64,000 nucleotides of DNA from contig NZ_CP060705.1 of assembly GCF_003048835.2 (NCBI RefSeq), forward strand, positions 186,001-250,000, given 5' to 3'. How positions within the stretch are numbered: position 1 is the first letter of the stretch; every line of letters begins with the position of its first letter. This DNA is from Campylobacter concisus. GTDB lineage: Bacteria > Campylobacterota > Campylobacteria > Campylobacterales > Campylobacteraceae. The position numbers and the translations under genes are program-made. Below are positions 53,335 to 60,542 of this stretch, piece by piece. The notes beneath the pieces were generated by a model. That model searched no databases and was not told the origin of the DNA. It was given only the letters and a program-made list of their open reading frames with translations.

Positions 53335-54010
53335 AATTTTAAAGAACCTAACGGTTTTGCTTGTCGAAGATGATAGCGACAGCAAAAAGATCATGCACGA
53401 TGTACTAAGTGACAATTTTGAGAAAGTTTTTACTGCTCAAAATGGCGATGAAGGTTTGAAAAAATTTAAAAAATACAACCCAAATATGGTAATTACAGAT
53501 GTATTTATGCCAATTAGTGATGGACTTGATATGACAAGATATATCAAAGAAATTTCTAAAGACACACCTGTCATCGTCCTAAGTGCGCATAGCGAAAAAG
53601 AGACTTTGTTAAAGGCGATCGATGTTGGTGTTGATAAGTATCTTATAAAACCTATCATGGCAGACGATCTTTTAAAAACGATAGAAAATGTCGCAAAAAG
53701 CAAGATAGAAACTGCAAATATCATCCAAGTTGCAAACGGATATAGCTTTAATAAGATAAAGCGCGTACTTATTAGAGATGGCGTTGAAATTTCGCTTACT
53801 AAAAAAGAGCTTGCATTTATCTCACTTTTGATAAAAAGACTTGGTACGCTTGTGCTTCACGATGAGATCAAAAGCGTCGTTTGGGTTGGTGAGAGCGTTA
53901 CTGAGGCAGCTATTAGAACCTTTGTTAAACGTGTTAGAGATAAGGTTGGTAACAACTTTATAAAAAATGTCCCAGGACTTGGTTACAAAATAGACAGAAG
54001 ACTTTCCTAG
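53327..54010 (+). CDS. OmpR-type response regulator
   Basis: A 227-residue DNA-binding regulator. The receiver domain has the acidic pair Asp15/Asp16, phosphorylation site Asp58 (MVITDVFMP) and the conserved Lys in YLIKPI. The C-terminal winged helix (about residues 135-227) contains SLTKKELAFISLLIKR and the recognition helix VTEAAIRTFVKRVRDKVG. Paired with the histidine kinase by overlap and followed after 92 bases by ccoN, which it may regulate. Confidence 0.93.
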   Translation: MNKILKNLTVLLVEDDSDSKKIMHDVLSDNFEKVFTAQNGDEGLKKFKKYNPNMVITDVFMPISDGLDMTRYIKEISKDTPVIVLSAHSEKETLLKAIDVGVDKYLIKPIMADDLLKTIENVAKSKIETANIIQVANGYSFNKIKRVLIRDGVEISLTKKELAFISLLIKRLGTLVLHDEIKSVVWVGESVTEAAIRTFVKRVRDKVGNNFIKNVPGLGYKIDRRLS

Positions 54011-54102
54011 TTAATGAGAATTTATATTAATTAAGTTTTTTTATAGTCTTTATACCCTAAAATAACAAATCATTAATATAAATTTAACTAGGAGGATATT
54101 TT

Positions 54103-55593
54103 ATGCGACCATCTCAGCTACTACACTATGATTATAGTGTAGCAAAGCTATTTATGTTTGCCACGATACTCTTTGGTATCATAGGCATGGTTGTTGGCGT
54201 AGTTATAGCTTTTCAAATGGCCTGTCCAGAGCTTAACTACATAGCCGGCGAATATTCGGCGTTTGGGAGGTTGCGTCCTCTTCATACTAATGGCATCATC
54301 TTTGGCTTCATGCTATCTGGCATATTTGCCACTTGGTACTACATCGGACAGCGTGTTTTAAAGGTCTCGATGAGTGAGTCGCCATTTTTGATGCTTATCG
54401 GCAAGCTTCATTTTTGGCTATATATGCTTGTTATGGTTTTGGCTGTTGTTACGCTTTTTATGGGCGAGAGCACAGCGAAAGAGTATGCCGAGCTTGAGTG
54501 GCCACTAGATATCGCAGTGGTCTTGGTTTGGGTGCTTTGGGGCGTTAGTATATTTGGCCTCATCGGTATCCGCCGCGAAAAGACGCTTTATATCTCAGTT
54601 TGGTACTACATCGCTACATTTTTAGGCGTTGCGATGCTATATCTTTTTAATAATATGGAAGTTCCAACAAGACTTGTTAGCGGATATGGCTCATGGCTAC
54701 ACTCTGTCTCTATGTATGCTGGCTCAAACGACGCTTTGGTTCAGTGGTGGTACGGCCACAATGCAGTTGCATTCGTCTTTACAGTGGCTATCATCGCTCA
54801 AATTTATTATTTCTTGCCAAAAGAGAGCGGTCAGCCGATATTTTCATATAAACTATCGCTATTTTCATTCTGGGGTCTTATGTTTATCTACCTTTGGGCT
54901 GGCGGACACCACCTAATATACTCTGCTACGCCTGATTGGATGCAGACTATGGGCTCAGTCTTTTCTATCGTTTTGATCCTGCCTTCATGGGGTTCAGCCA
55001 TAAACATACTTCTTACGATGAAGGGCGAGTGGGCGCAGCTTAGAGAGAGTCCGCTTATTAAATTTATGGTTCTAGCTTCGACATTTTATATGTTCTCGAC
55101 ACTTGAAGGTCCGATACTTTCTATCAAGTCTGTAAATGCCCTAGCACACTTTACCGACTGGGTACCAGGACACGTTCATGACGGCGCGCTTGGCTGGGTT
55201 GGCTTTATGATCATGGCAGCACTTTATCACATGACGCCGCGCGTATTTAAGCGTGAAATTTACTCAAAGTCACTAATGGAAGCTCAGTTTTGGATACAAA
55301 CAACAGGTATCGTTTTATACTTTGCATCTATGTGGATCGCTGGTATCACACAAGGTATGATGTGGAGAGCGACTGATAGCTACGGAAATTTACTCTACTC
55401 GTTCATAGACACGGTAGTTGTGCTTATCCCATACTACTATATAAGGGCTATTGGCGGACTTCTTTATCTAGTTGGCTTCTTGATGTTTGCTTATAACATC
55501 TACAAATCAACTTCTGCTAAAGCTATCTTAGCAGAGCCAAAAAACGCTTCGCCAATGGGCGGCGGGGCAAAAGCTAGCGCGGAGGTGATGTGA
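54103..55593 (+). CDS. ccoN: cbb3-type cytochrome c oxidase subunit I
   Basis: The 496-residue catalytic subunit with 12 helices, reducing O2 at a high-affinity binuclear centre. Metal ligands are seen in RPLHTNGIIFGF (low-spin haem), YGHNAVAF and GGHHLIYS (CuB), and PGHVHDGALGW (haem b3). The YGHNAVAF segment carries the His-Tyr region typical of C-type oxidases. AGGAGG lies before the ATG. The next gene overlaps by 4 bases. Confidence 0.97.
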   Translation: MRPSQLLHYDYSVAKLFMFATILFGIIGMVVGVVIAFQMACPELNYIAGEYSAFGRLRPLHTNGIIFGFMLSGIFATWYYIGQRVLKVSMSESPFLMLIGKLHFWLYMLVMVLAVVTLFMGESTAKEYAELEWPLDIAVVLVWVLWGVSIFGLIGIRREKTLYISVWYYIATFLGVAMLYLFNNMEVPTRLVSGYGSWLHSVSMYAGSNDALVQWWYGHNAVAFVFTVAIIAQIYYFLPKESGQPIFSYKLSLFSFWGLMFIYLWAGGHHLIYSATPDWMQTMGSVFSIVLILPSWGSAINILLTMKGEWAQLRESPLIKFMVLASTFYMFSTLEGPILSIKSVNALAHFTDWVPGHVHDGALGWVGFMIMAALYHMTPRVFKREIYSKSLMEAQFWIQTTGIVLYFASMWIAGITQGMMWRATDSYGNLLYSFIDTVVVLIPYYYIRAIGGLLYLVGFLMFAYNIYKSTSAKAILAEPKNASPMGGGAKASAEVM

Positions 55594-56258
55594 TGTTTGC
55601 TTGGTTAGAAAAAAATCCATTCTTTTTTGCAGTTTGTGTCTTTATAGTCATCGCTTACGCTGGTATAGTTGAGATTTTGCCAGACTTTGCAAACAGAGCT
55701 AGACCGCTTGAAGGCACAAAGCCTTACACCGTTTTAGAGCTAGCTGGTAAAAACATCTATATGCAAAATGGTTGCAACACTTGCCACTCTCAAATGATCC
55801 GTCCGTTTAAAGCTGAGACTGATAGATACGGCATGTACTCGCTAAGTGGCGAGTTTGCATACGATCGTCCGCACCTTTGGGGCTCAAAAAGAACGGGACC
55901 TGATCTTATGCGTGTGGGCAACTATAGAACGACTGACTGGCATGAAAATCACATGCTAAATCCAGCCTCAGTAGTGCCAGGCTCGATCATGCCAGCATAT
56001 CCATTTTTGTTTAAGAAAAATGCTGATATAGAGACTGCTTACGCTGAAGCGCTAACGGTTAAAAAGGTCTTTAACACGCCTTATGACGAAAAAGATATGC
56101 CAGCACTTGGCACGCTAGAGCAGACAAATGCTAACGTCAAGGCTGAGGCTGCAGCTATCGTTGAAAATATGAAAGATGAGCAGGTAAAAAGTGCATTTGA
56201 AAAAGGTGAAATTCGCCAGATCGTAGCACTCATCGCTTATCTAAATAGCCTAAAGTAG
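55590..56258 (+). CDS. ccoO: cbb3 oxidase monohaem subunit II
   Basis: A 222-residue membrane-anchored c-type cytochrome with one haem site, CNTCH (NGCNTCHSQMIRP, about residue 59), and the CcoO-specific partner segment HLWGSKRTGPDL with methionine ligands near PGSIMPAYP. It transfers electrons from CcoP to CcoN. N-terminal helix residues 8-30. Confidence 0.96.
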   Translation: MMFAWLEKNPFFFAVCVFIVIAYAGIVEILPDFANRARPLEGTKPYTVLELAGKNIYMQNGCNTCHSQMIRPFKAETDRYGMYSLSGEFAYDRPHLWGSKRTGPDLMRVGNYRTTDWHENHMLNPASVVPGSIMPAYPFLFKKNADIETAYAEALTVKKVFNTPYDEKDMPALGTLEQTNANVKAEAAAIVENMKDEQVKSAFEKGEIRQIVALIAYLNSLK

Positions 56259-56267
56259 GAGCGAGAG

Positions 56268-56480
56268 ATGGAGAACATTAGAGAGTTTCAAGCTTATGGC
56301 TATTTTTTCTTGACAGCATTTTTGGCGATCACTTTGTATGCCTACTTTTTTCATCTTTATAAGAGCGAAAAAACTGGCAGAAGAAACTACGAAAAGTACT
56401 CAAAACTAGCGCTTAACGATGAGATCGGTGGCGAAATTTTAGAGCGTAAGACTACAAAGGAGAGCGTATGCAATGGCTAA
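56268..56480 (+). CDS. ccoQ: cbb3 oxidase small subunit IV
   Basis: A 70-residue one-helix protein (helix about residues 8-30, then a basic segment YKSEKTGRRNYEKYSK). CcoQ stabilises the oxidase. It is encoded between ccoO and ccoP and overlaps ccoP by 13 bases; GGAGCGAGAG precedes its start. Confidence 0.85.
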   Translation: MENIREFQAYGYFFLTAFLAITLYAYFFHLYKSEKTGRRNYEKYSKLALNDEIGGEILERKTTKESVCNG

Positions 56481-57331
56481 ATTTAGAAGATAATGTAAAT
56501 TTACTAGCTCTTATAGGAGCGGCTCTAATCATCGTGCTTACCATCGTTGTGGCTGGTAGGTACGTGGGGCAGATGAAGGTTAAAAAAGATGAGAGCGTTG
56601 AGCTTAGCGAGCACAACTGGGACGGCATAGGTGAGTACAAAAATCCTGTCCCACTTGGCTGGGCGGTCGTCTTTTTGCTAGCGCTAGTTTGGGCGGTTTG
56701 GTACTATTTGCTAGGCTATCCTTTAAATTCTTACTCACAAATCGGCGAGTATAACAAAGAGGTCAAAGAAGCAAATGCCAAATTTGAAAAAGAGTATGCA
56801 AATCCAAGCAAAGAGACGCTTCACGCTATGGGTGAGAGCATATATCTCGTGCAGTGCTCAGCATGTCACGGCATCACAGGCGATGGCATAGGTGGCAAGG
56901 CTGCAAATTTACAAATTTGGGGCAGCGAAAAAGGCATAGTTGAGACTATACTTAATGGCTCAAAAGGGCTTGATTATCCTATGGGTGAGATGCCAGCAGG
57001 TTTAGCTGACGCTGATGGCGCAAAGGCGATCGCAGCATACGTAGCTAAAGAGATAAGCGCGATAAAAAGCACTAAAAATGAAAATTTAGTAGCAACTGGC
57101 AAAGAGCTTTATGCTGCATGTGCCTCATGCCACGGCGAAGATGGTAAGGGCATGGATGGTATGTCGGTTGATCTTAGCAAATATGGCTCGGCCGGTTTTG
57201 TGGCTGAGGTGCTAAATCGTGGCAAAAAAGGAGCGATCGGCACTATGCCTAAATTTAATGATGGCAGGCTAAACGAGATCCAGCAAAGCGCAGTTGGCGA
57301 GTACGTCATATCGCTATCAAAGGGCGAATAA
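56468..57331 (+). CDS. ccoP: cbb3 oxidase dihaem subunit III
   Basis: A 287-residue dihaem cytochrome c with membrane helices near residues 12-32 and 62-84. Haem-binding sites are CSACH (about residue 132) and CASCH (about residue 218). It receives electrons from the bc1 complex or soluble cytochromes and passes them to CcoO. The start overlaps ccoQ by 13 bases, and the stop overlaps the next small gene by 1 base. Confidence 0.96.
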   Translation: MQWLNLEDNVNLLALIGAALIIVLTIVVAGRYVGQMKVKKDESVELSEHNWDGIGEYKNPVPLGWAVVFLLALVWAVWYYLLGYPLNSYSQIGEYNKEVKEANAKFEKEYANPSKETLHAMGESIYLVQCSACHGITGDGIGGKAANLQIWGSEKGIVETILNGSKGLDYPMGEMPAGLADADGAKAIAAYVAKEISAIKSTKNENLVATGKELYAACASCHGEDGKGMDGMSVDLSKYGSAGFVAEVLNRGKKGAIGTMPKFNDGRLNEIQQSAVGEYVISLSKGE

Positions 57332-57546
57332 TGGAAAATAAAAATAGAAACATCTTTGCCTTAAACGGCATTAGCGGGTTTTTAATAGCGGTGGTGCTTT
57401 TGCTCTCTATCCTAGCGGTGCTTACATACGTTGGCATCGGCCTGCAAAAAGAGGTCGCAACCAAGCCTTACTCACTAAAAGATGCAGCTAGCATCGAGAT
57501 GAAGAGCGTAGATAACGCTAAACATGTCATTGTAAAGGAGAAGTGA
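57331..57546 (+). CDS. DUF4006 small membrane protein
   Basis: A 71-residue protein of the DUF4006 type found in Campylobacterota cbb3 operons. One helix (residues 13-35) with a periplasmic-looking tail KEVATKPYSLKDAAS. Coupled to ccoP by an overlap of one base. Function unknown; probably an oxidase accessory protein. Confidence 0.7.
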   Translation: MENKNRNIFALNGISGFLIAVVLLLSILAVLTYVGIGLQKEVATKPYSLKDAASIEMKSVDNAKHVIVKEK

Positions 57547-57647
57547 TGCTAGGCATAATAGAAAAAGCCATTATCCTGCTAATAATCGTCGTAGGCGCCA
57601 TTTGTGCGTGGTCAGTGCTTACACCAAATCACCTCTTTGTAGGCTAA
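57546..57647 (+). CDS. 33-residue single-helix protein of the cco operon
   Basis: ATG 57546 overlaps the preceding stop (TGATG). The 33-codon frame (MLGIIEKAIILLIIVVG...VLTPNHLFVG) is one hydrophobic helix with a short polar tail. Its stop lies 2 bases before the next start. Tight packing within the operon and the clean helix make it likely real; perhaps an oxidase accessory subunit. No name is known to me. Confidence 0.5.
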   Translation: MLGIIEKAIILLIIVVGAICAWSVLTPNHLFVG

Positions 57648-57649
57648 AT

Positions 57650-58219
57650 TTGAAGAAATTTGCACTCATTTTTATCATTTTGCTCTGGCAAAATTTGGCT
57701 TGGGGTGCAAATTTCGTTATCAATGATGATGGAATTTTAAGCCAAAAAGTAAGCCAAAAACTAAATGAGATAGGAGACGAGCTTTATCAAAAAAGCGGCA
57801 TAAATTTAGTAGCTGGCGTATATAAAGATGGCGAGCTTGGCATGCTTTTTAAAGAGCAAAATTTAAGCTCGCCTTTTGTCTTCTTAGCTCTCATAAAAGA
57901 TAAGCAAAAGGTTGAAATTTTTAGCGATACAAACACTTCAAAGCTCTTTAACAAGGAGCAAATTTTAAGCGTAAGTCCAGAATCAGGCACCATCATCCCC
58001 ATTTTAGTCTCAAAAAATGGCAAAGATGTCTATAATGCCGCCATCTTAAACGGCTACGCTGATATCGCCGAGCAGATCGCTGGGAGCTTAAATTTAAAGC
58101 TAGAAAGTGGCATCGGCAGCTCAAACAAAACGACCTTAAATTTCTTGCGAATTTTTATCTACGGCTTGATCGCATTTTTCGTTCTCATCATCTTTTATAA
58201 AAAGGTAAAAAATGGCTAA
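57650..58219 (+). CDS. TPM-like periplasmic protein with C-terminal helix
   Basis: The likely start is the TTG at 57650, two bases after the upstream stop; it gives MKKFALIFIILLWQNLAWGA, a clean signal peptide. The open frame extends upstream, but that overlaps the 33-residue gene and spoils the signal. The mature part (NDDGILSQKVSQKLNEIGDELYQKSGINLV) resembles TPM domains, and a C-terminal helix (about residues 163-183) anchors it. It lies between the cco genes and fixH and may aid oxidase assembly or repair. Function unproven. Confidence 0.6.
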   Translation: MKKFALIFIILLWQNLAWGANFVINDDGILSQKVSQKLNEIGDELYQKSGINLVAGVYKDGELGMLFKEQNLSSPFVFLALIKDKQKVEIFSDTNTSKLFNKEQILSVSPESGTIIPILVSKNGKDVYNAAILNGYADIAEQIAGSLNLKLESGIGSSNKTTLNFLRIFIYGLIAFFVLIIFYKKVKNG

Positions 58220-58682
58220 AAAGAGCTTTTGGCCTTACGGCATCGTACTTAGTATAGTGGCTATCATCTTAGCTTGCGTAGCAACCATCGTTGTTGCGAT
58301 CAACAACCCAGTCGAGATGGATAGTGCTTATATGCAAAGTCACCAAAGCGTCGATGAAAACATCACTTTTATAAAAGAGAGTGAGGCTAGGTTTGATGAA
58401 AAATTTGAGCTTAAATTCGAGCCAGAATTTAAAGGCTTGCAGGGTAAGTTTAAATTTCTTTTAACGCCAAAAAGCAGCGAAATTTCAAGCCTTAGCTATG
58501 AAATCTTACTCACTCGCCCACAAACAAACAAAGATAACAAAACATTAAGCGCCTCATGGCAAGAAAACGAGCTTGTAAGCGAGAGTGTTGGCCTAAAAGA
58601 GGGCAGGTGGCAGCTACTTTTAAGGCTTAGCGACAAGCAAGATACGAGATATTATAAATTTGATTTTAATGCTACAAAGTAA
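58212..58682 (+). CDS. FixH/CcoH-family oxidase assembly protein
   Basis: A 156-residue FixH-type protein: an N-terminal helix beginning KSFWPYGIVLSIVAI, then a periplasmic domain ending GRWQLLLRLSDKQDTRYYKFDF. FixH/CcoH proteins help assemble cbb3 oxidase. Overlaps the upstream gene by 8 bases and closes the cbb3 cluster. Confidence 0.75.
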   Translation: MAKKSFWPYGIVLSIVAIILACVATIVVAINNPVEMDSAYMQSHQSVDENITFIKESEARFDEKFELKFEPEFKGLQGKFKFLLTPKSSEISSLSYEILLTRPQTNKDNKTLSASWQENELVSESVGLKEGRWQLLLRLSDKQDTRYYKFDFNATK

Positions 58683-58748
58683 GTTAAATTTGCATCCAAA
58701 ATCTCTTTTGCCAAAGTTAAAAACAAATAAATTTTACTAAACGCTAGA

Positions 58749-58982
58749 TCAAACCTCTTTAAAACCAAAATTTAATCCCAAACGCTTGCCAGTTTTAACA
58801 TACTCTTTAAATTTATAGATTAGAGGCGAGTATTTTTTAGTATCTAGCTTTTCGTCTTTTAACAAATTTTCATCCACAAATATGCCAACTATCTTGCAAG
58901 TGACGATGCAAAACCACTCCTTTATCTCGCACTTTTCTACGATCGTTTTTATCTGTATCTTGCACTCTTTTATGCGCGCGCT
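58749..58982 (-). pseudogene. Flavin-reductase-like gene, C-terminal fragment
   Basis: On the minus strand, in the same frame as nhaA and directly after its stop, the sequence reads SARIKECKIQIKTIVEKC, continues to IVGIFVDENLLKDEKLDT and KKYSPLIYKFKEYVKTG, and stops at 58749. This is the C-terminal end of a flavin reductase (DIM6/NTAB) family protein with no start codon of its own. The N-terminal end lies on the far side of nhaA. Confidence 0.6.
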
Positions 58983-60143
58983 TTAGTTTTTGGCGCTAAA
59001 TTTAAGCAATATAAACCCCGCGGCACCCGAAACTACCGAACCTAGCAAGATAGCGAGCTTGTCGGTGTAGGCAAAGGCGTCCGTGTCGTTGTAGGCTAGG
59101 CCGTTAACGAAAAGGCTCATCGTAAATCCTACGCCGCAAAGCACGGCGATGCCGTAAAGCTGGATGAAATTTGACCCCTCGGGCAGCTTGGCTAGCTTAA
59201 ATTTGATCGCTAAAAAGCTAAATCCAAATACTCCGATTTGCTTGCCGACGAAAAGCCCCAGCGCCGTGCCTAGCGCGACCGGAGACAAAATCTCGTCCAG
59301 TCCGACGCCTCGCAGTGAGATGCCTGCGTTTACGAAGGCAAATATCGGCAGCACGCCAAACGCTACCCAGCCGTGCAGGTCGTGCTCGATGCTTTTTAGC
59401 ATAGATTTGCCCGGCTCGTCTTTAAAGCTAAGCGGTATGAAAAAGGCCGCCACGACGCCGGCAAGCGTGGCGTGAACGCCTGATTTTAGCACCGCTACCC
59501 ACATCACCGCGCCTACGATCAGATACGCCGCCTTGCTCTTTATGCCGAGTCTGTTTAGCACGAAAAGCGCGGCTAGACAAACGCTCGCGACCGCAAGCAT
59601 TTGGGCGCTAAGCTCGCTCGTGTAAAATAGCGCGATAATCACGATCGCGCAAAGGTCGTCGACGATCGCTAGCGTCATGAGGAAAATTTTTAAACTAGTC
59701 GGTACGCGAGGCCCGAGTAGGCTCAAAATCCCCAGAGCAAACGCGATATCCGTCGCCGTCGGTATCGCCCAGCCGCCAAGCATGAAGGAGTCGTGCTTCG
59801 TAAAAAGATAGAAGATAACCGCGGGCACTATCAGGCCGCCTGCCGCGCCGATCGCTGGCAGCGCGATTTGCGACGGATTTTTTAGCTCGCCCTCCAGCAC
59901 CTCGCGCTTTAGCTCAAGTCCGATGAGAAAGAAAAATACCGCCATCAACCCGTCGTTCACCCACAAGATCAGGGGTTTGCTTAGTCCGTATTCGCCGAAG
60001 CTCATGGTAAATTTGGTATTTAAAAATTCGTTGTAAAAATCGCTCAAAAACGTATTTTGACACAGTAGCGCCGCGACCGTAGCGATCATCAGCAAAATCC
60101 CGCCGCTGGCTTCGTGTTTTAAAAACTCTTTTATTCCGTCCAT
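58983..60143 (-). CDS. nhaA: Na+/H+ antiporter NhaA
   Basis: A 386-residue NhaA antiporter with 12 helices, exchanging sodium for protons to control pH and salt. The block VNDGLMAVFFFLIGLELKRE, the ATDIAFALGIL segment and the paired Asp in LAIVDDLCAIVIIALFY (the ion-binding pair) are visible. The codons are much richer in G and C than those of neighbours (GCG, CCG, GCC frequent), suggesting later acquisition. AAGGAAG precedes the ATG and a TATAAT promoter lies upstream. It sits between two parts of a flavin-reductase-like gene. Confidence 0.96.
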   Translation of the reverse strand: MDGIKEFLKHEASGGILLMIATVAALLCQNTFLSDFYNEFLNTKFTMSFGEYGLSKPLILWVNDGLMAVFFFLIGLELKREVLEGELKNPSQIALPAIGAAGGLIVPAVIFYLFTKHDSFMLGGWAIPTATDIAFALGILSLLGPRVPTSLKIFLMTLAIVDDLCAIVIIALFYTSELSAQMLAVASVCLAALFVLNRLGIKSKAAYLIVGAVMWVAVLKSGVHATLAGVVAAFFIPLSFKDEPGKSMLKSIEHDLHGWVAFGVLPIFAFVNAGISLRGVGLDEILSPVALGTALGLFVGKQIGVFGFSFLAIKFKLAKLPEGSNFIQLYGIAVLCGVGFTMSLFVNGLAYNDTDAFAYTDKLAILLGSVVSGAAGFILLKFSAKN

Positions 60144-60170
60144 TTTGCTTCCTTTTTATAAATTTTGGCG

Positions 60171-60176
60171 ATTATA
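60171..60176 (-). promoter_or_regulatory. -10 element for nhaA
   Basis: ATTATA on the plus strand reads TATAAT on the minus strand, 28 bases before the nhaA start. GATTATAGC here and GCTATAATC (60215-60223) form an inverted repeat spanning the site. Confidence 0.45.
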
Positions 60177-60221
60177 GCTTATTTTTACGCTCGCATAAAA
60201 TTCGGGCGAATTTGGCTATAA

Positions 60222-60392
60222 TCAAGTCAAATTTAAAGGTAAATTTAGTAGACGCGTCGCTAAAATTTGCCATGCCGCATTCGCGTGCCGCTGGGGGTGC
60301 TCGGTATCATCTCGCCCTTTTTGATCTTTTGTGGTGGCAAGCAGGATAGGAAAGCCGTAGTAAAAGCCAGATCTATTTAACTCTTTATGCAT
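60222..60392 (-). pseudogene. Flavin-reductase-like gene, N-terminal fragment
   Basis: Minus-strand ATG at 60392 has AAGGAG upstream and reads MHKELNRSGFYYGFPILLAT and on to TKDQKG, typical of the start of a flavin reductase. After about residue 26 (near 60315) the sequence becomes GC-rich and no longer family-like (RDDTEHPQRHANAAW), ending at a stop at 60222. The missing middle and the C-terminal end at 58982-58749 show that the gene is interrupted by the nhaA segment. Confidence 0.6.
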
Positions 60393-60542
60393 TTTTGCTC
60401 CTTTTTTAAATTGTATCCCCTAGCACTTTAAGGCTTAAAATTTTAATGAATTTAGAAAAATTTTCAAAGCTTGCCTTAAGTGAGAAAAAGCGCTCTTTTA
60501 TCAGCTTTTGGCTATCATTTTTTAAAAATTTAAGAGAGAAAA

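Noticed and set aside
57602-57649. Upstream extension of the TPM-like protein (MCVVSAYTKSPLC...)
   Set aside because: It overlaps the 33-residue gene and puts a polar stretch before an otherwise clean signal peptide; the TTG at 57650 fits better.
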